The notes under the pieces are model-generated. The model saw only the letters and a list, made by a program, of their open reading frames with translations, was not told the DNA's origin and ran no database searches. DNA of 64,000 nt from Roseateles depolymerans (GTDB lineage: Bacteria; Pseudomonadota; Gammaproteobacteria; Burkholderiales; Burkholderiaceae_C), in contig NZ_QUMT01000003.1 in assembly GCF_003387155.1 (NCBI RefSeq), positions 832,233 through 896,232 on the forward strand. Direction: 5' to 3'. A program made the position numbers and the translations under genes. Shown one piece after another: positions 30,216 to 39,195 of the stretch. Every line of letters begins with the position of its first letter. Within the stretch, counting starts at the first letter, position 1.

Positions 30216-30911
30216 TCAAGGCCCCGCATCCCGCCCATGCTGCACGAAGCCCGGTCGCTCACACAAACGTTCGTAGTAAGCCTGCACCGCCGGCAGCTCC
30301 GCATGCGCAATCGGTGCCGCGCGCCACCGGTGGGTGGCCAGGCCCAGCACCACATCGGCCAGCGTGAATGTGGCCCCCAGGACCCACGGACCGCCACTGC
30401 GGTCGAGTTGCGCGTCCAGCATCGCCATGTGGCGATTCCACTGCGCCACGCTGGTGGCCTGCTGCGCCGCATCCTGGTGCGCCGGGCTCTGGCGCACCAG
30501 GCCCATGAAGGCATAACGCCAGCTGTTGTTGAGCTCGCCGGCCTGCCAGTCCATCCACATCTCGACCCGCGCCCGGTGCTTTGGATCGGCAGGCAACAGA
30601 TCCAGTCGCTGCTCGCGCTGCGCCAGATAACGACAGATGGTGTTGCTCTCCCACAAGGCGAACGCGACCTCGCCCCAGGGGGTGGCCATCACGGTGCCGC
30701 CGTTGCCGCCGTCGCCGTCCTTTCCGCCGATCCCGCCTTCCAGCAACACCGGCATCATCTGGTTGGGGTTGAGCTGGCGAAACGCGTCGCTGCCCACGTC
30801 CACGTCCAGCCGCTGCAGCGGCAGCCCCAGCTCCACACCGGTCCACAACACCTTGCGGACGTTGATCGAGCCGGCGCGGCCCAGCACTCGAAGCGGGACG
30901 GGCGCAGTCAT
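30216..30911 (-). CDS. Glutathione S-transferase family protein with Gly-rich insertion
   Basis: GST-like protein of 231 residues. The thioredoxin-like half has GRAGSINVRKVLW and LNPNQMMPVLLE. At about 59-78 there is an unusual Gly/Asp-rich insertion (GGIGGKDGDGGNGG) just before the usual LWESNTICRYLA glutathione-binding motif. The helical half (WMDWQAGELNNSW, GATFTLADVVLGLATHRW) is normal. Last gene of a tight PhzF-VOC-GST operon with gaps of 4 and 7 bases. Role unknown, but the context suggests a small-molecule modification or detoxification pathway. Confidence 0.86.
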   Translation of the reverse strand: MTAPVPLRVLGRAGSINVRKVLWTGVELGLPLQRLDVDVGSDAFRQLNPNQMMPVLLEGGIGGKDGDGGNGGTVMATPWGEVAFALWESNTICRYLAQREQRLDLLPADPKHRARVEMWMDWQAGELNNSWRYAFMGLVRQSPAHQDAAQQATSVAQWNRHMAMLDAQLDRSGGPWVLGATFTLADVVLGLATHRWRAAPIAHAELPAVQAYYERLCERPGFVQHGRDAGP

Positions 30912-30918
30912 GGCTTCG

Positions 30919-31518
30919 TCAGTCCAGCGTGGCTTCGATGGCCTGCAGCGTCACTTCGCCCTTGGGGGTGGACAGCGTGGCACTGAGCCCATCGCGCGCC
31001 TCCAGGGTGAGCAGTTGCACGCCGCTCTCCGGCAGTTTGTCGGTCGGATGGCCGGTGCCGCTCCATTCGATCGGCGTGGGCAGGCCTTCCTTGCGCAGGC
31101 GGCGGCCGTCCTCGCGCAGGGCCAGGCGCCAGCGCATGTCGCCGCGCGAGCCTTCCACCGGCTGCCCGGCATCCACGCCCTCCCCCTGCCAGTAGGCCAG
31201 GGCGGCATCCAGATTGGGCACCCGGGCCACCCAGTGCAGCAGACCGGGCCCTTCCTGCAGCTTGGCCTGCACGGCCGGCTGATCGAGGTCGAACCAGCGG
31301 GCCCGCGCCGGCGCAGGGGCCGACGGGTCGATGGCCAGGATCTCCAGATAACAACGGGGATAGTTGGGGGCGCTGATGTTCAGCAGCAGATTGTGCGTGC
31401 CCATCCAGGCGTGTTGTCCGCCCGGCTGGGGCGACACGCCCAGCACCTGTTCGCACCACTTGCGCCCCTCCTCCAGGGTGCTTGCGGCGATGACGAGATG
31501 ATCGACTTCCATGCTCAT
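30919..31518 (-). CDS. VOC/glyoxalase-like family protein
   Basis: Protein of 199 residues with the vicinal-oxygen-chelate start [16 protein letters not shown] and [20 protein letters not shown], then [10 protein letters not shown]. It fits the larger Glyoxalase-like (Glyoxalase_3) branch. His at residue 7 could be one metal ligand. Substrate unknown. It begins four bases after the PhzF-family stop codon and ends seven bases before the GST start, so it is co-transcribed with both. Confidence 0.82.
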   Translation of the reverse strand: MSMEVDHLVIAASTLEEGRKWCEQVLGVSPQPGGQHAWMGTHNLLLNISAPNYPRCYLEILAIDPSAPAPARARWFDLDQPAVQAKLQEGPGLLHWVARVPNLDAALAYWQGEGVDAGQPVEGSRGDMRWRLALREDGRRLRKEGLPTPIEWSGTGHPTDKLPESGVQLLTLEARDGLSATLSTPKGEVTLQAIEATLD

Positions 31519-31522
31519 GGTT

Positions 31523-32365
31523 TCACAACCTCACCTGACCGTGGACCAATGGCGTCACATCGCCGCCAATCCAGCAATGCGCACCCTCCCTCGCCACATG
31601 GATTCGACCGGCACGCCCGAGGGCGGCGCCCTGGGCGGCCACATAGCGCTCTGGCGCCAGACCGGCACCTTGCAGCCATAGTGCCAGACCTGCGTTGAGG
31701 CTGCCGGTGACCGGGTCTTCCGGCACCCCCAGCGTCGGCACGAAGGCCCTGACTTCAAATTCCTGCGGCGAACCCGGAGGATAAGCGCCAACGACGCCCA
31801 ACTTGAGTCCCCGCATCACATTGAAATCCGGTTGAACCTGCAGTACGGCGTCCGCCGAGGCCAGACGGGCCGCCATCCAGCCCGGTCCATTGTCCACCCA
31901 GACCAGGTCCAGCAGGTCCTGCGCCCCGATGCGCAGGGACGCCAGCACCTGGGCGCGCAGCGCAGCCTCCTCCACCGGGCCGGAGCGGCGCAGCGGCGGC
32001 GCGGCAAAGGCCAGCCGAGGTCCGTCGCGCCGAACACGCACCAGGCCAATGCCGCATTCCTGCACCACCTCGCCCGGCTTCTTCGGATCCCCGCCGCTGG
32101 CCAGCCAGGCATGGGCCGATCCGAGGGTCGGATGGCCGGCGAAAGGCAGTTCACCGCCGGGCGTGAAGATGCGGACGCGATAGTCCGCGGCCGGGTCGGT
32201 GGGCGGCAGCAGGAAGGTGGTTTCCGACAGATTGGTCCAGCGGGCAAAGGCGGCCATCTGGTCGTCGCCCAGGCCCGCACCGTCCACCACCACCGCCAGT
32301 GGATTGCCCTTCAGGGGCTCCTGGGTGAAGACGTCCACCTGGACGAATCGGCGCAACTCGGTCAT
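31523..32365 (-). CDS. PhzF-family isomerase/epimerase-like protein
   Basis: Protein of 280 residues of the PhzF/YddE fold (two diaminopimelate-epimerase-like halves). Motifs: VDVFTQEPLKGNPLAVV, LSETTFLLPP with the catalytic-type Glu at about residue 48, FTPGGELPFAGHPTLGSAH and DPVTGSLNAGLALWL. PhzF itself isomerises a phenazine precursor, but no other phenazine genes are here, so a general isomerase role is likelier. First gene of the operon with the VOC and GST genes. A gene remnant lies just upstream. Confidence 0.88.
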   Translation of the reverse strand: MTELRRFVQVDVFTQEPLKGNPLAVVVDGAGLGDDQMAAFARWTNLSETTFLLPPTDPAADYRVRIFTPGGELPFAGHPTLGSAHAWLASGGDPKKPGEVVQECGIGLVRVRRDGPRLAFAAPPLRRSGPVEEAALRAQVLASLRIGAQDLLDLVWVDNGPGWMAARLASADAVLQVQPDFNVMRGLKLGVVGAYPPGSPQEFEVRAFVPTLGVPEDPVTGSLNAGLALWLQGAGLAPERYVAAQGAALGRAGRIHVAREGAHCWIGGDVTPLVHGQVRL

Positions 32366-32377
32366 GCAAATCCTCTT

Positions 32378-32506
32378 TCAGGATCGGGAACGATACAGGT
32401 CCGGCCGCACGATCTCCATGCCCCGCTCGGGCGCCGCCAGCGGCGTGAAGCCGTGGCGGGCATAGAGCGGATGCGCATCCCGCGTGACCAGGGAAAACCG
32501 CCGCAG
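32378..32506 (-). pseudogene. C-terminal remnant of a GNAT acetyltransferase
   Basis: The minus strand encodes a 42-residue open stretch between two stop codons, read as RFSLVTRDAHPLYARHGF followed by TPLAAPERGMEIVRPDLY. This is the typical C-terminus of a GNAT subfamily (T-R-D-A-H-x-L-Y...G-F-x-P-L). No start codon and no N-terminal part with the acetyl-CoA motif is found upstream, where the aminotransferase gene ends. It looks like a gene mostly deleted during a rearrangement. Seen in sequence; the deletion history is inference. Confidence 0.72.
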
Positions 32507-32548
32507 TCACCGGCGCCGCCCGCGATTCCGCAGACGGCGCGCGGCCGC

Positions 32549-33760
32549 TCACGGCGTCGGGGCCTCGGCCATCGCCAGGGCTTCATGCAGCACCCGGCCC
32601 AGCTTCTCCACGCCTTCGCGGATGAGCGCGGGGGTGAGCGTCACGAAGGACAGGCGCAGCGTGCGCGGATCCGGCTGGTGGGCGTAGAACGCAGCGCCCG
32701 GCACGTAGGCCACGCCGGCGTCCACGGCGCGCGGCAGCAGCGCCATCGCATCCAGGCCCTCGGGCAGGCGGATCCAGAAGAACATGCCGCCTTCCGGGCT
32801 CTGCCAGTCACAGCCCTGCGGCAGATGTTGGCGCAGCGCGTCGGCCATCGCATCGCGGTTGGCCTTGTAGAGCGCGCGGATGCGCGGCACATGGGTGTCC
32901 AGGAAGCCGTCCTTGATGACCTCATGCACCACGCGCTGGTTGAAGCCCGGCGTGTGCAGGTCGGCCGCCTGCTTGGCCTGCAGCAGCTTGGGATAGATCT
33001 CGCTGGGCGCAACGATATAGCCCAGGCGGAAGCCCGGCGTGAGCACCTTGGAGAAGGACCCCAGGTAGAGGCTGCCTTCCGGCCACAGGGCGCTCAGCGA
33101 CTGGGGCGGCGGCTGGTCGAACCAGAGGTCGCCGTAGGGGTTGTCCTCCACCACCGGCACACCGGCGCGGCGGGACGCCTCCATCACCGCCTCGCGGCGG
33201 GCCTGGCTCATGACGCGGCCGGTCGGGTTCTGGTAGTTGGGCAGCAAATAGCTGAAGCGGGTGCCCGGCGCATCATGCGGCAGCGCTTCGATGGCGGACG
33301 GCAGCGGCCCCTGGTCGTCACTGGCCAGGCTGGCGAACAGCGGCTCATAGGGCGTGAAGGCCTGCAGCGCGCCCAGGTAGGTGGGCGTCTCCACCGCCAC
33401 CGGCGCGCCCGCATCACACAGCAGCTTGCCCACCAGGTCCAGGCCCTGCTGGGAGCCGCTGGTGATCAGCACCTGGTCCGGCGTGGCCTTCAGGCCCAGC
33501 GCCCCCACGCGCTGCGCCACCCACTCGCGCAGCGGGGCATAGCCTTCGCTGGCGGCGTACTGCAGCGCTTCCTTGGACTGATGGCTCAGCACCCGGTCGC
33601 AGGCGGCCTGGATGGCCTCGACCGGGAAGGTGTCCGCCGACGGCAGCCCCCCGGCCATGGACAGGACGCCCGGCTTTTCAGTGACCTTGAGGATCTCACG
33701 GATGATGGACGGGTTCATGCGGGCGGCACGACGGGCCTGCGTCCAGGGGCTGCGGTTCAT
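32549..33760 (-). CDS. PLP-dependent aminotransferase (class I/II, LysN/2-aminoadipate type)
   Basis: Cytosolic fold-type I aminotransferase of 403 residues. Visible are GGLPSADTFP near the N-terminus, ITSGSQQGLDLVGKLL, PNYQNPTGRVMS, and the PLP-lysine motif GSFSKVLTPGFRLGY. It resembles 2-aminoadipate/aromatic or branched-chain aminotransferases of the LysN type; the substrate is not certain. Divergent from a MocR-type regulator, with a dyad in the gap, so its expression is probably controlled by that protein. Confidence 0.9.
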   Translation of the reverse strand: MNRSPWTQARRAARMNPSIIREILKVTEKPGVLSMAGGLPSADTFPVEAIQAACDRVLSHQSKEALQYAASEGYAPLREWVAQRVGALGLKATPDQVLITSGSQQGLDLVGKLLCDAGAPVAVETPTYLGALQAFTPYEPLFASLASDDQGPLPSAIEALPHDAPGTRFSYLLPNYQNPTGRVMSQARREAVMEASRRAGVPVVEDNPYGDLWFDQPPPQSLSALWPEGSLYLGSFSKVLTPGFRLGYIVAPSEIYPKLLQAKQAADLHTPGFNQRVVHEVIKDGFLDTHVPRIRALYKANRDAMADALRQHLPQGCDWQSPEGGMFFWIRLPEGLDAMALLPRAVDAGVAYVPGAAFYAHQPDPRTLRLSFVTLTPALIREGVEKLGRVLHEALAMAEAPTP

Positions 33761-33834
33761 GGAATGTCTCCGACGTCAAAGCTGGCGCAACAGCGCCTCG
33801 AACGCCAAGTCTAGTGGCCGCGACCAGCACAGAA

Positions 33835-33873
33835 CCAATACACTGGGCCACATCAGTGCTTCATCTGTATTGG
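33835..33873. promoter_or_regulatory. Inverted-repeat operator candidate for the MocR regulator
   Basis: Perfect 8-base inverted repeat: CCAATACA at 33835-33842 and TGTATTGG at 33866-33873, arm centres 31 bases apart (about three helical turns). A second, inner dyad CACTG/CAGTG lies at 33841-33845 and 33854-33858. It fills the gap between the aminotransferase and the MocR gene and ends one base before the MocR start codon. Confidence 0.5.
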
Positions 33874-33874
33874 C

Positions 33875-35329
33875 ATGGACACCAGCACAGTCACGTTCGC
33901 GGCCCCGACGGCCACCGCCGTCCTGTCGCGCAATGCCAGCGAGCCGTTGGCCCAGCAGCTGGCGCAGCGCTTTGCGGCCCGTATCCATCAGCGTCTGCTG
34001 CTGCCGGGGGCGCGCCTGCCGTCGGTGCGGGACTGTGCGCGCCATCATGGCGTGAGTCCGTACACGGTGGTGGCGGCCTACGACCAGCTCCTGGCCCAGG
34101 GTTTGCTCGAGGCCCGCAAGAAGCGTGGGTTTTTCGTTCGCGAAACCCGGCCACAGCCGGTCCGGCTGCCGGCCACGGGCCCGGCTCCCGTGGCGGCCCC
34201 GCTGCCCCAGCCGGTCGACGCCAGCGCGCTGATCCGCGGCATGTTCCAGGCAGACGCCCGCCGCTCTCCGGGCCTGGGCACCCTGCCGGCCGAATGGCTG
34301 GACCTGCCCCTGCTGCAGGGCACCCTGCGCCGGCTGGCCAGCCAGGCGGACGATGCGCTGCTGTCCGGCTACGGAGATCCGCTGGGCGACCTGCGCCTGC
34401 GCGAGGCGCTGTCGCTGCGGCTGCTGGACCTGTCGGTGCAGGCCGCGCCGTCGCAGGTCATGAGCACGGTGGGCGCGACCCACGGACTGGACCTGATCAC
34501 CCGCGCCTTTCTCAAGCCGGGCGACGCGGTGCTGGTGGACGATCCGGGCTGGGCCATCGAATATGCGCGGCTGTCGCAGGCCGGCATGCGGCTGCTGCCG
34601 GTGCCGCGCGGCGACCTGGGCCCGGACCTGGACGTCATGCGCCGCCTAGTGGCGGAGCACCGGCCGCGGATGTATGTGACGGTGTCGGTGCTGCACAACC
34701 CGACCGGCGCCACGCTGAGCCTGTCCAGCGCGCATCAGATCCTGCGCATTGCGCATGAGGCGGACCTCCTGATCGTCGAGGACGACACCTATGCCTTTTT
34801 TGCGCCGAACCATGCCCCGCGGCTGGCGGCGCTGGACCAGTTGCAGCGCACGGTCTACGTCTCTGGGTTTTCCAAGATGCTGTCGCCGTCCTGGCGGGTG
34901 GGTTTCGTCGCCGCCAGCCCGGACCGGATTGCCCAGCTGACCGAGCTCAAGCTGCTGGCCTCGCTCACCACCAGTCCACTGATGGACCGGGCGGTGGCCC
35001 TGTGTCTGGAGCAGGGGCTGCTGCGTCGTCATGCGGAGCGGGTCGCTGCCCGGCTGGAGACCGCCCGCCAGCGTTGCACGCGGCTGGTGGAAGAGTCCGG
35101 CTTCCGGTTTGCGGCGCCGCCTGCGGGCCTGTTCGGCTGGGTGGAGGTAGGCGTGGACACCGAGCGGCTGGCCCAGCCGATGATGGACCAGGGCTGGCTG
35201 ATCGCACCCGGTCTCCTGTTCAGCCCGACCCGCCAGCCCGGCACGATGATGCGCATCAATTTCGCCACGTCGCAGGATGCGAAGTTCTGGCGCGCGCTGG
35301 TGGAGACGGTGGAGCGGCTGCGCCGTTGA
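33875..35329 (+). CDS. MocR-family GntR/aminotransferase-type transcriptional regulator
   Basis: Protein of 484 residues. An N-terminal GntR winged HTH (about 25-95: LPGARLPSVRDCARHHGVSP, YTVVAAYDQLLAQGLLEARK) is joined to a fold-type I aminotransferase-like domain (about 130-480; LHNPTGATLS, IVEDDTYAFF, VSGFSKMLSPSWRVGF with the PLP Lys). MocR proteins sense PLP or amino compounds and act on a divergent gene. The start has no ribosome-binding site and sits directly after a dyad, so translation may be leaderless. Divergent from an aminotransferase, its probable target. Confidence 0.92.
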   Translation: MDTSTVTFAAPTATAVLSRNASEPLAQQLAQRFAARIHQRLLLPGARLPSVRDCARHHGVSPYTVVAAYDQLLAQGLLEARKKRGFFVRETRPQPVRLPATGPAPVAAPLPQPVDASALIRGMFQADARRSPGLGTLPAEWLDLPLLQGTLRRLASQADDALLSGYGDPLGDLRLREALSLRLLDLSVQAAPSQVMSTVGATHGLDLITRAFLKPGDAVLVDDPGWAIEYARLSQAGMRLLPVPRGDLGPDLDVMRRLVAEHRPRMYVTVSVLHNPTGATLSLSSAHQILRIAHEADLLIVEDDTYAFFAPNHAPRLAALDQLQRTVYVSGFSKMLSPSWRVGFVAASPDRIAQLTELKLLASLTTSPLMDRAVALCLEQGLLRRHAERVAARLETARQRCTRLVEESGFRFAAPPAGLFGWVEVGVDTERLAQPMMDQGWLIAPGLLFSPTRQPGTMMRINFATSQDAKFWRALVETVERLRR

Positions 35330-35386
35330 GACCGCCGCCCGCGCCGAGTCGAATGCACCGAGTCGTGTGCGCCTAAGATCTGCGCC

Positions 35387-36172
35387 ATGAACGCACACAC
35401 TCCTTCCAGCGCCGAGGCCCTGGGCCAGGCCCTCGCCGATGCCTGGACCCGCGGCCAGGTGCTCCATGAGCAGGACTGGTCACTGGCCGACGAGGCAGCG
35501 GCCTATGCGGCGCAGGAGGTGCTGTCACGCACGCTGCAGTGGACGGCGCCGGGGCGGCCGCAGTACTGGAAATGCGGCGGTGGTTCCCGCACGGCCGCAC
35601 TGGGCCACGCCCCGCTGGCGCCCATGGGCGTGCGGGAGGTGCGCGGTCTGCGCAATGGCGGTGATTTCAGCGACCTGCGGCTGTTTGGCGCGGAGGCCGA
35701 GATCGCGCTGCGCCTGGGCGTGGATGTCACGCCGTCGATGGCCGCGGGTCTGGCGCCGGGGGAGACCGGTGACCTGATCGACGCCATGTGCGTCGCGGTC
35801 GAATGGATTTCCTCGCGCTGGGCCGGCGGCATGAAGGCCGACCCGCTGCTGCGACTGGCGGATGCGCAGTCCCATGGCGCGCTGGCGCTGGGGCCGTGGC
35901 AACGCTGGGACCCGTCACGGGACTGGCGACAGCAGCCCTGCGAGCTGCAGATCGGCGACGCCGCGCCGCTGGCAGGCCGGGGCGGACACGGCCTGGACGA
36001 TCCGGGCTGGACGGTGGCGCATTGGGTAAAGGCAGCCACCCGCAACGGGCAGACCTTGCCGGCGGGCAGCGTGGTCACCACCGGCGCCTGGCGCGTGGCG
36101 CTGGACCTGGCGCCGGGCACGACGGTGACCGCGCGGTATGAGGGGCTGGGCAGCCTGACGGTGCGCAACTAA
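35387..36172 (+). CDS. 2-keto-4-pentenoate hydratase / FAH-family-like protein
   Basis: Protein of 261 residues. YWKCGGGSRTAALGHAPLA resembles the N-terminal motif of hydratases of the 2-keto-4-pentenoate/fumarylacetoacetate-hydrolase superfamily, and FGAEAEIALRLGVDV carries the metal-binding Glu pair. GSVVTTGAW near the C-terminus is typical of the family. Substrate unknown. 57 bases downstream of the MocR gene on the same strand; may be part of its regulon (inference). Confidence 0.78.
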   Translation: MNAHTPSSAEALGQALADAWTRGQVLHEQDWSLADEAAAYAAQEVLSRTLQWTAPGRPQYWKCGGGSRTAALGHAPLAPMGVREVRGLRNGGDFSDLRLFGAEAEIALRLGVDVTPSMAAGLAPGETGDLIDAMCVAVEWISSRWAGGMKADPLLRLADAQSHGALALGPWQRWDPSRDWRQQPCELQIGDAAPLAGRGGHGLDDPGWTVAHWVKAATRNGQTLPAGSVVTTGAWRVALDLAPGTTVTARYEGLGSLTVRN

Positions 36173-36186
36173 GCCCGGCCTCGCGC

Positions 36187-38064
36187 CTACTTCGCTTCGA
36201 GCACTTCCCAGCGCTCCATCAGCGCCAGCAGCTCGTCATCGATCTCCGCCACCCGCTGGGTGACCTCGTTGATGCGAGCGGCGCCCTGGGCGTAGAGATC
36301 GGTGCCGTTGAGCAGCGCATGCAGATGGGCCTGCTCCGTCTCCAGCGCGGCGATCCGGCCCGGCAATTCCTCCAGCTCCCGCTGCTCCTTGTAGCTGAGC
36401 TTGCGCTTGGTGGCCACCACCGGGGCCACGGCCGGAGCGGGGGCAGGCGCCGGTGCCGCGCCCACTGCAGGGGCCTGGCGTGCACGGATCTCCGCCGCCC
36501 GGCGGGACTGCGTCAGCCAGTCTTCCACACCGCCTTCGTACTCCCGCCAGAAACCGTCGCCTTCACTGACGATGGTGGAGGTGACCACGTTGTCCAGGAA
36601 GCGCCGGTCATGGCTGACCAGGAAGACGGTGCCGTCATAGTCGGCCAGCAGCTCTTCCAGCAGCTCCAAGGTCTCGATGTCCAGGTCGTTGGTCGGCTCG
36701 TCCAGCACCAGCACATTGGCCGGACGGGCAAACAGGCGCGCCAACAGCAGCCGGTTGCGCTCGCCGCCGGAGAGGCTGGACACCGGAGAGTCCGCCCGCG
36801 CCGGCGAGAACAGGAAGTCGCTCAGGTAGCTCTTCACATGCTTGCGCTGGGTCCCGATCTCGATCCATTCGCTGCCCGGGCTGATGGTGTCGGCCAGGGT
36901 GGCCTGCAGGTTCAGCGCGTCGCGCATCTGGTCGAAGTAGGCCACCGTCAGCCGGCTGCCCATGCGCACCGTGCCGCTGTCCGGCGGCAGTTCCCCCAGG
37001 ATCATCTTCAGCAGCGTGGTCTTGCCCGCGCCGTTGGGGCCAACCAGGCCGATCTTGTCGCCGCGCAGGATGGTGGCCGAGAACTCGCGCACGATGTCCC
37101 GGTCCCCATAACGCTTGCTGACCTTCTCCAGCTCCGCCACGATCTTGCCGCTGGACTCGCCGGTGGCCACATCCAGCCGCACCTTGCCCTGCACATCCCG
37201 GCGGGCCTGCCGGTCCTGGCGCATCTGCTGCAGGCGCTGCACCCGCGCCACGCTGCGGGTCCGCCGGGCCTCGACGCCCTTGCGGATCCAGACTTCCTCC
37301 TGGGCCAGCAGCTTGTCGAAGCGGGCATTGGCCAGCGCCTCGTTTTCCAGTTCGTAGGCCTTGGCGGCCTGGAAGGCGGCGAAGTTGCCGGGGTAGCCGC
37401 GCAGCTGGCCGCGGTCCAGTTCCACGATGCGGTTGGCCACGTTGTCCAGGAAGGCGCGGTCGTGGGTGATCAGCAGCAGCGAGCCCTTGAAGCTGGTGAG
37501 CAGCTCTTCCAGCCAGCGGATGGCGTCCAGGTCCAGGTGGTTGGTCGGCTCGTCCAGCAGCAGCACATCCGGCTGCGCCACCAGCGCACGCGCCAGGGCC
37601 ACGCGCTTTTTCAGGCCGCCGGAGAGCTCCCCCACGCGGCGGTTGGCATCCAGGCCCAGCCGGTGCAGGGTCTCGTCCACCCGCTGTTCCCAGTTCCAGG
37701 CGCCGATCTGCTCGATGCGCTCCTGCACCCAGCCCAGGTCGTCGTTCTCGTCATGGGCTTCGTAACGCTCGCGCAGGCTCTTGGCTTCCGCCACGCCTTC
37801 ACTCACCACGTCGAAGATGCTGGCCTCGGGCCGCAGTGCGGGTTCCTGCGGCACGTAGACGCTGGTCAGGCCCTGCTGCAACTGCAGCAGGCCATCATCC
37901 AGCTTCTCGAGGCCGGCCAGGACCTTGAGCATCGACGACTTGCCGGTGCCGTTGCGGCCAATCAGGCCGACGCGTTCGCCGGTTTCCAGCGCGAAGTTCG
38001 CCCCGTCCAGCAGAGGGACGTGGCCAAAGGCCAGGTGGGCATTGGTGAGGGAGAGGACAGCCAT
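36187..38064 (-). CDS. ABC-F family ATPase (Uup-like)
   Basis: Soluble protein of 625 residues with two ABC nucleotide-binding domains and no membrane domain. Domain 1: Walker A GRNGTGKSS, signature LSGGLKKRVALARAL, Walker B LLLDEPTNHLD. Domain 2: GPNGAGKTT, LSGGERNRLLLARL, LVLDEPTNDLD. A linker and an Ala/Pro-rich segment precede a C-terminal coiled coil, as in Uup. ABC-F proteins act on the ribosome; Uup also affects precise excision of transposons. Closest assignment is Uup. Confidence 0.92.
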   Translation of the reverse strand: MAVLSLTNAHLAFGHVPLLDGANFALETGERVGLIGRNGTGKSSMLKVLAGLEKLDDGLLQLQQGLTSVYVPQEPALRPEASIFDVVSEGVAEAKSLRERYEAHDENDDLGWVQERIEQIGAWNWEQRVDETLHRLGLDANRRVGELSGGLKKRVALARALVAQPDVLLLDEPTNHLDLDAIRWLEELLTSFKGSLLLITHDRAFLDNVANRIVELDRGQLRGYPGNFAAFQAAKAYELENEALANARFDKLLAQEEVWIRKGVEARRTRSVARVQRLQQMRQDRQARRDVQGKVRLDVATGESSGKIVAELEKVSKRYGDRDIVREFSATILRGDKIGLVGPNGAGKTTLLKMILGELPPDSGTVRMGSRLTVAYFDQMRDALNLQATLADTISPGSEWIEIGTQRKHVKSYLSDFLFSPARADSPVSSLSGGERNRLLLARLFARPANVLVLDEPTNDLDIETLELLEELLADYDGTVFLVSHDRRFLDNVVTSTIVSEGDGFWREYEGGVEDWLTQSRRAAEIRARQAPAVGAAPAPAPAPAVAPVVATKRKLSYKEQRELEELPGRIAALETEQAHLHALLNGTDLYAQGAARINEVTQRVAEIDDELLALMERWEVLEAK

Positions 38065-38100
38065 GGGGCGATTGTCCCCGATCGCGCGCCGCCCCCCTGC

Positions 38101-39132
38101 TCAATCGTCCGACGAGAAGCCCGACGCCTGCACGATGGGCCCCCAGGTGGCCCGCTCGCTGGCCAGCCGGCGGGCATAGTCCGCGGGGGACAGCACCAGC
38201 GGCTCGAAGCCCAGCTTGGCCAGCCCCTCCACCACCTGCTTTTCCCGCAGCGCCACGCGGGCCAGGTCGAACACCTTGTCGACCACCGAGGCCGGTGTGC
38301 GGGCCGGCAGGAACAGGCCGTAGGTCTCCACCCCCTGGATGCTGGCCCATCCCTGCTCCGCGAAGGTGGGCACTTCCGGCGCAAACCGTGAGCGCTGCTG
38401 GTCGGTGACGCCCAGGATGCGGATGCGGCCACTGGCCAGATGCGGCAGGAAGTCGCCCAGGATGAAGCAGCCGGAGGCGATCTGTCCGCCCATCAGGTCC
38501 TGCAGGCCGGGTGCGGCGCCGCGGTAAGGCACGTGGGTGAGCCGAATGCCGGCCGCCCGCGCGAACTGATCACCGAGGAAATGCGGCATGGCGCCGGCCG
38601 CCGGCGAGGCATAGGCGGATTGGTCGGGATGCGCCTTGGCCCAGGCGACAAAGTCGGCAAGGGTGCGGACCGACGTGGGCACCATCGGTCCGACGCCGAA
38701 GCCGCAGGTGGCATTGGCCACCGGCGAGACCGGGATCACATCCGTGTCCGGCTTGTAGGCCAGCTTGCGGTAGACATGCGGATAGATGGTGAACATCGAC
38801 GAGGGGCTCATCAAGAGGGTGCCGCCATCGGGGGGGGCGTCCTTGAGCGCGGCAATCGCGAGCCGTCCGCCCGCGCCCACCCGCTGGTCCACCAGCACCG
38901 TCTCGGCCAGCCGGCCGCGCCAGGCTTCCGCCACCCGGCGCGCGCACACGTCCACCGATCCCCCGGCCGGGAACCCGACCAGGATGCGCGGCATGCCCGC
39001 CTGCGCCTGGGCGCGACCCGGGCTGCCCAGCCCGCCAAGGGTGGCACCGAGGGCGGCCATCCAGAGGCCGGCCTCGCGTCGGTTCATCACGGACGGCCGC
39101 TTGCCGTCGGACCTGTCGAAACTGTCCTTCAT
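38101..39132 (-). CDS. Bug-family tripartite tricarboxylate transporter substrate-binding protein
   Basis: Periplasmic solute-binding protein of 343 residues. An N-terminal signal with NRREAGLWMAALGATLG (twin-arginine-like) ends at about AQAQA. The Bug/TctC fold follows: RILVGFPAGGSVDVCARRV, DQRVGAGGRLAIAALKDAPP, and VPYRGAAPGLQDLMGGQI. TctA/TctB membrane partners are not nearby, as usual for orphan Bug proteins. AGGAG precedes ATG 39132. Ligand unknown. 36 bases before the ABC-F gene on the same strand. Confidence 0.9.
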   Translation of the reverse strand: MKDSFDRSDGKRPSVMNRREAGLWMAALGATLGGLGSPGRAQAQAGMPRILVGFPAGGSVDVCARRVAEAWRGRLAETVLVDQRVGAGGRLAIAALKDAPPDGGTLLMSPSSMFTIYPHVYRKLAYKPDTDVIPVSPVANATCGFGVGPMVPTSVRTLADFVAWAKAHPDQSAYASPAAGAMPHFLGDQFARAAGIRLTHVPYRGAAPGLQDLMGGQIASGCFILGDFLPHLASGRIRILGVTDQQRSRFAPEVPTFAEQGWASIQGVETYGLFLPARTPASVVDKVFDLARVALREKQVVEGLAKLGFEPLVLSPADYARRLASERATWGPIVQASGFSSDD

Positions 39133-39195
39133 CGCCTTGTCTCCTGTCGTGCGCCTGTGACCGGCGCTGTGTTGGGAATCGGATCCTGTCGGTCG

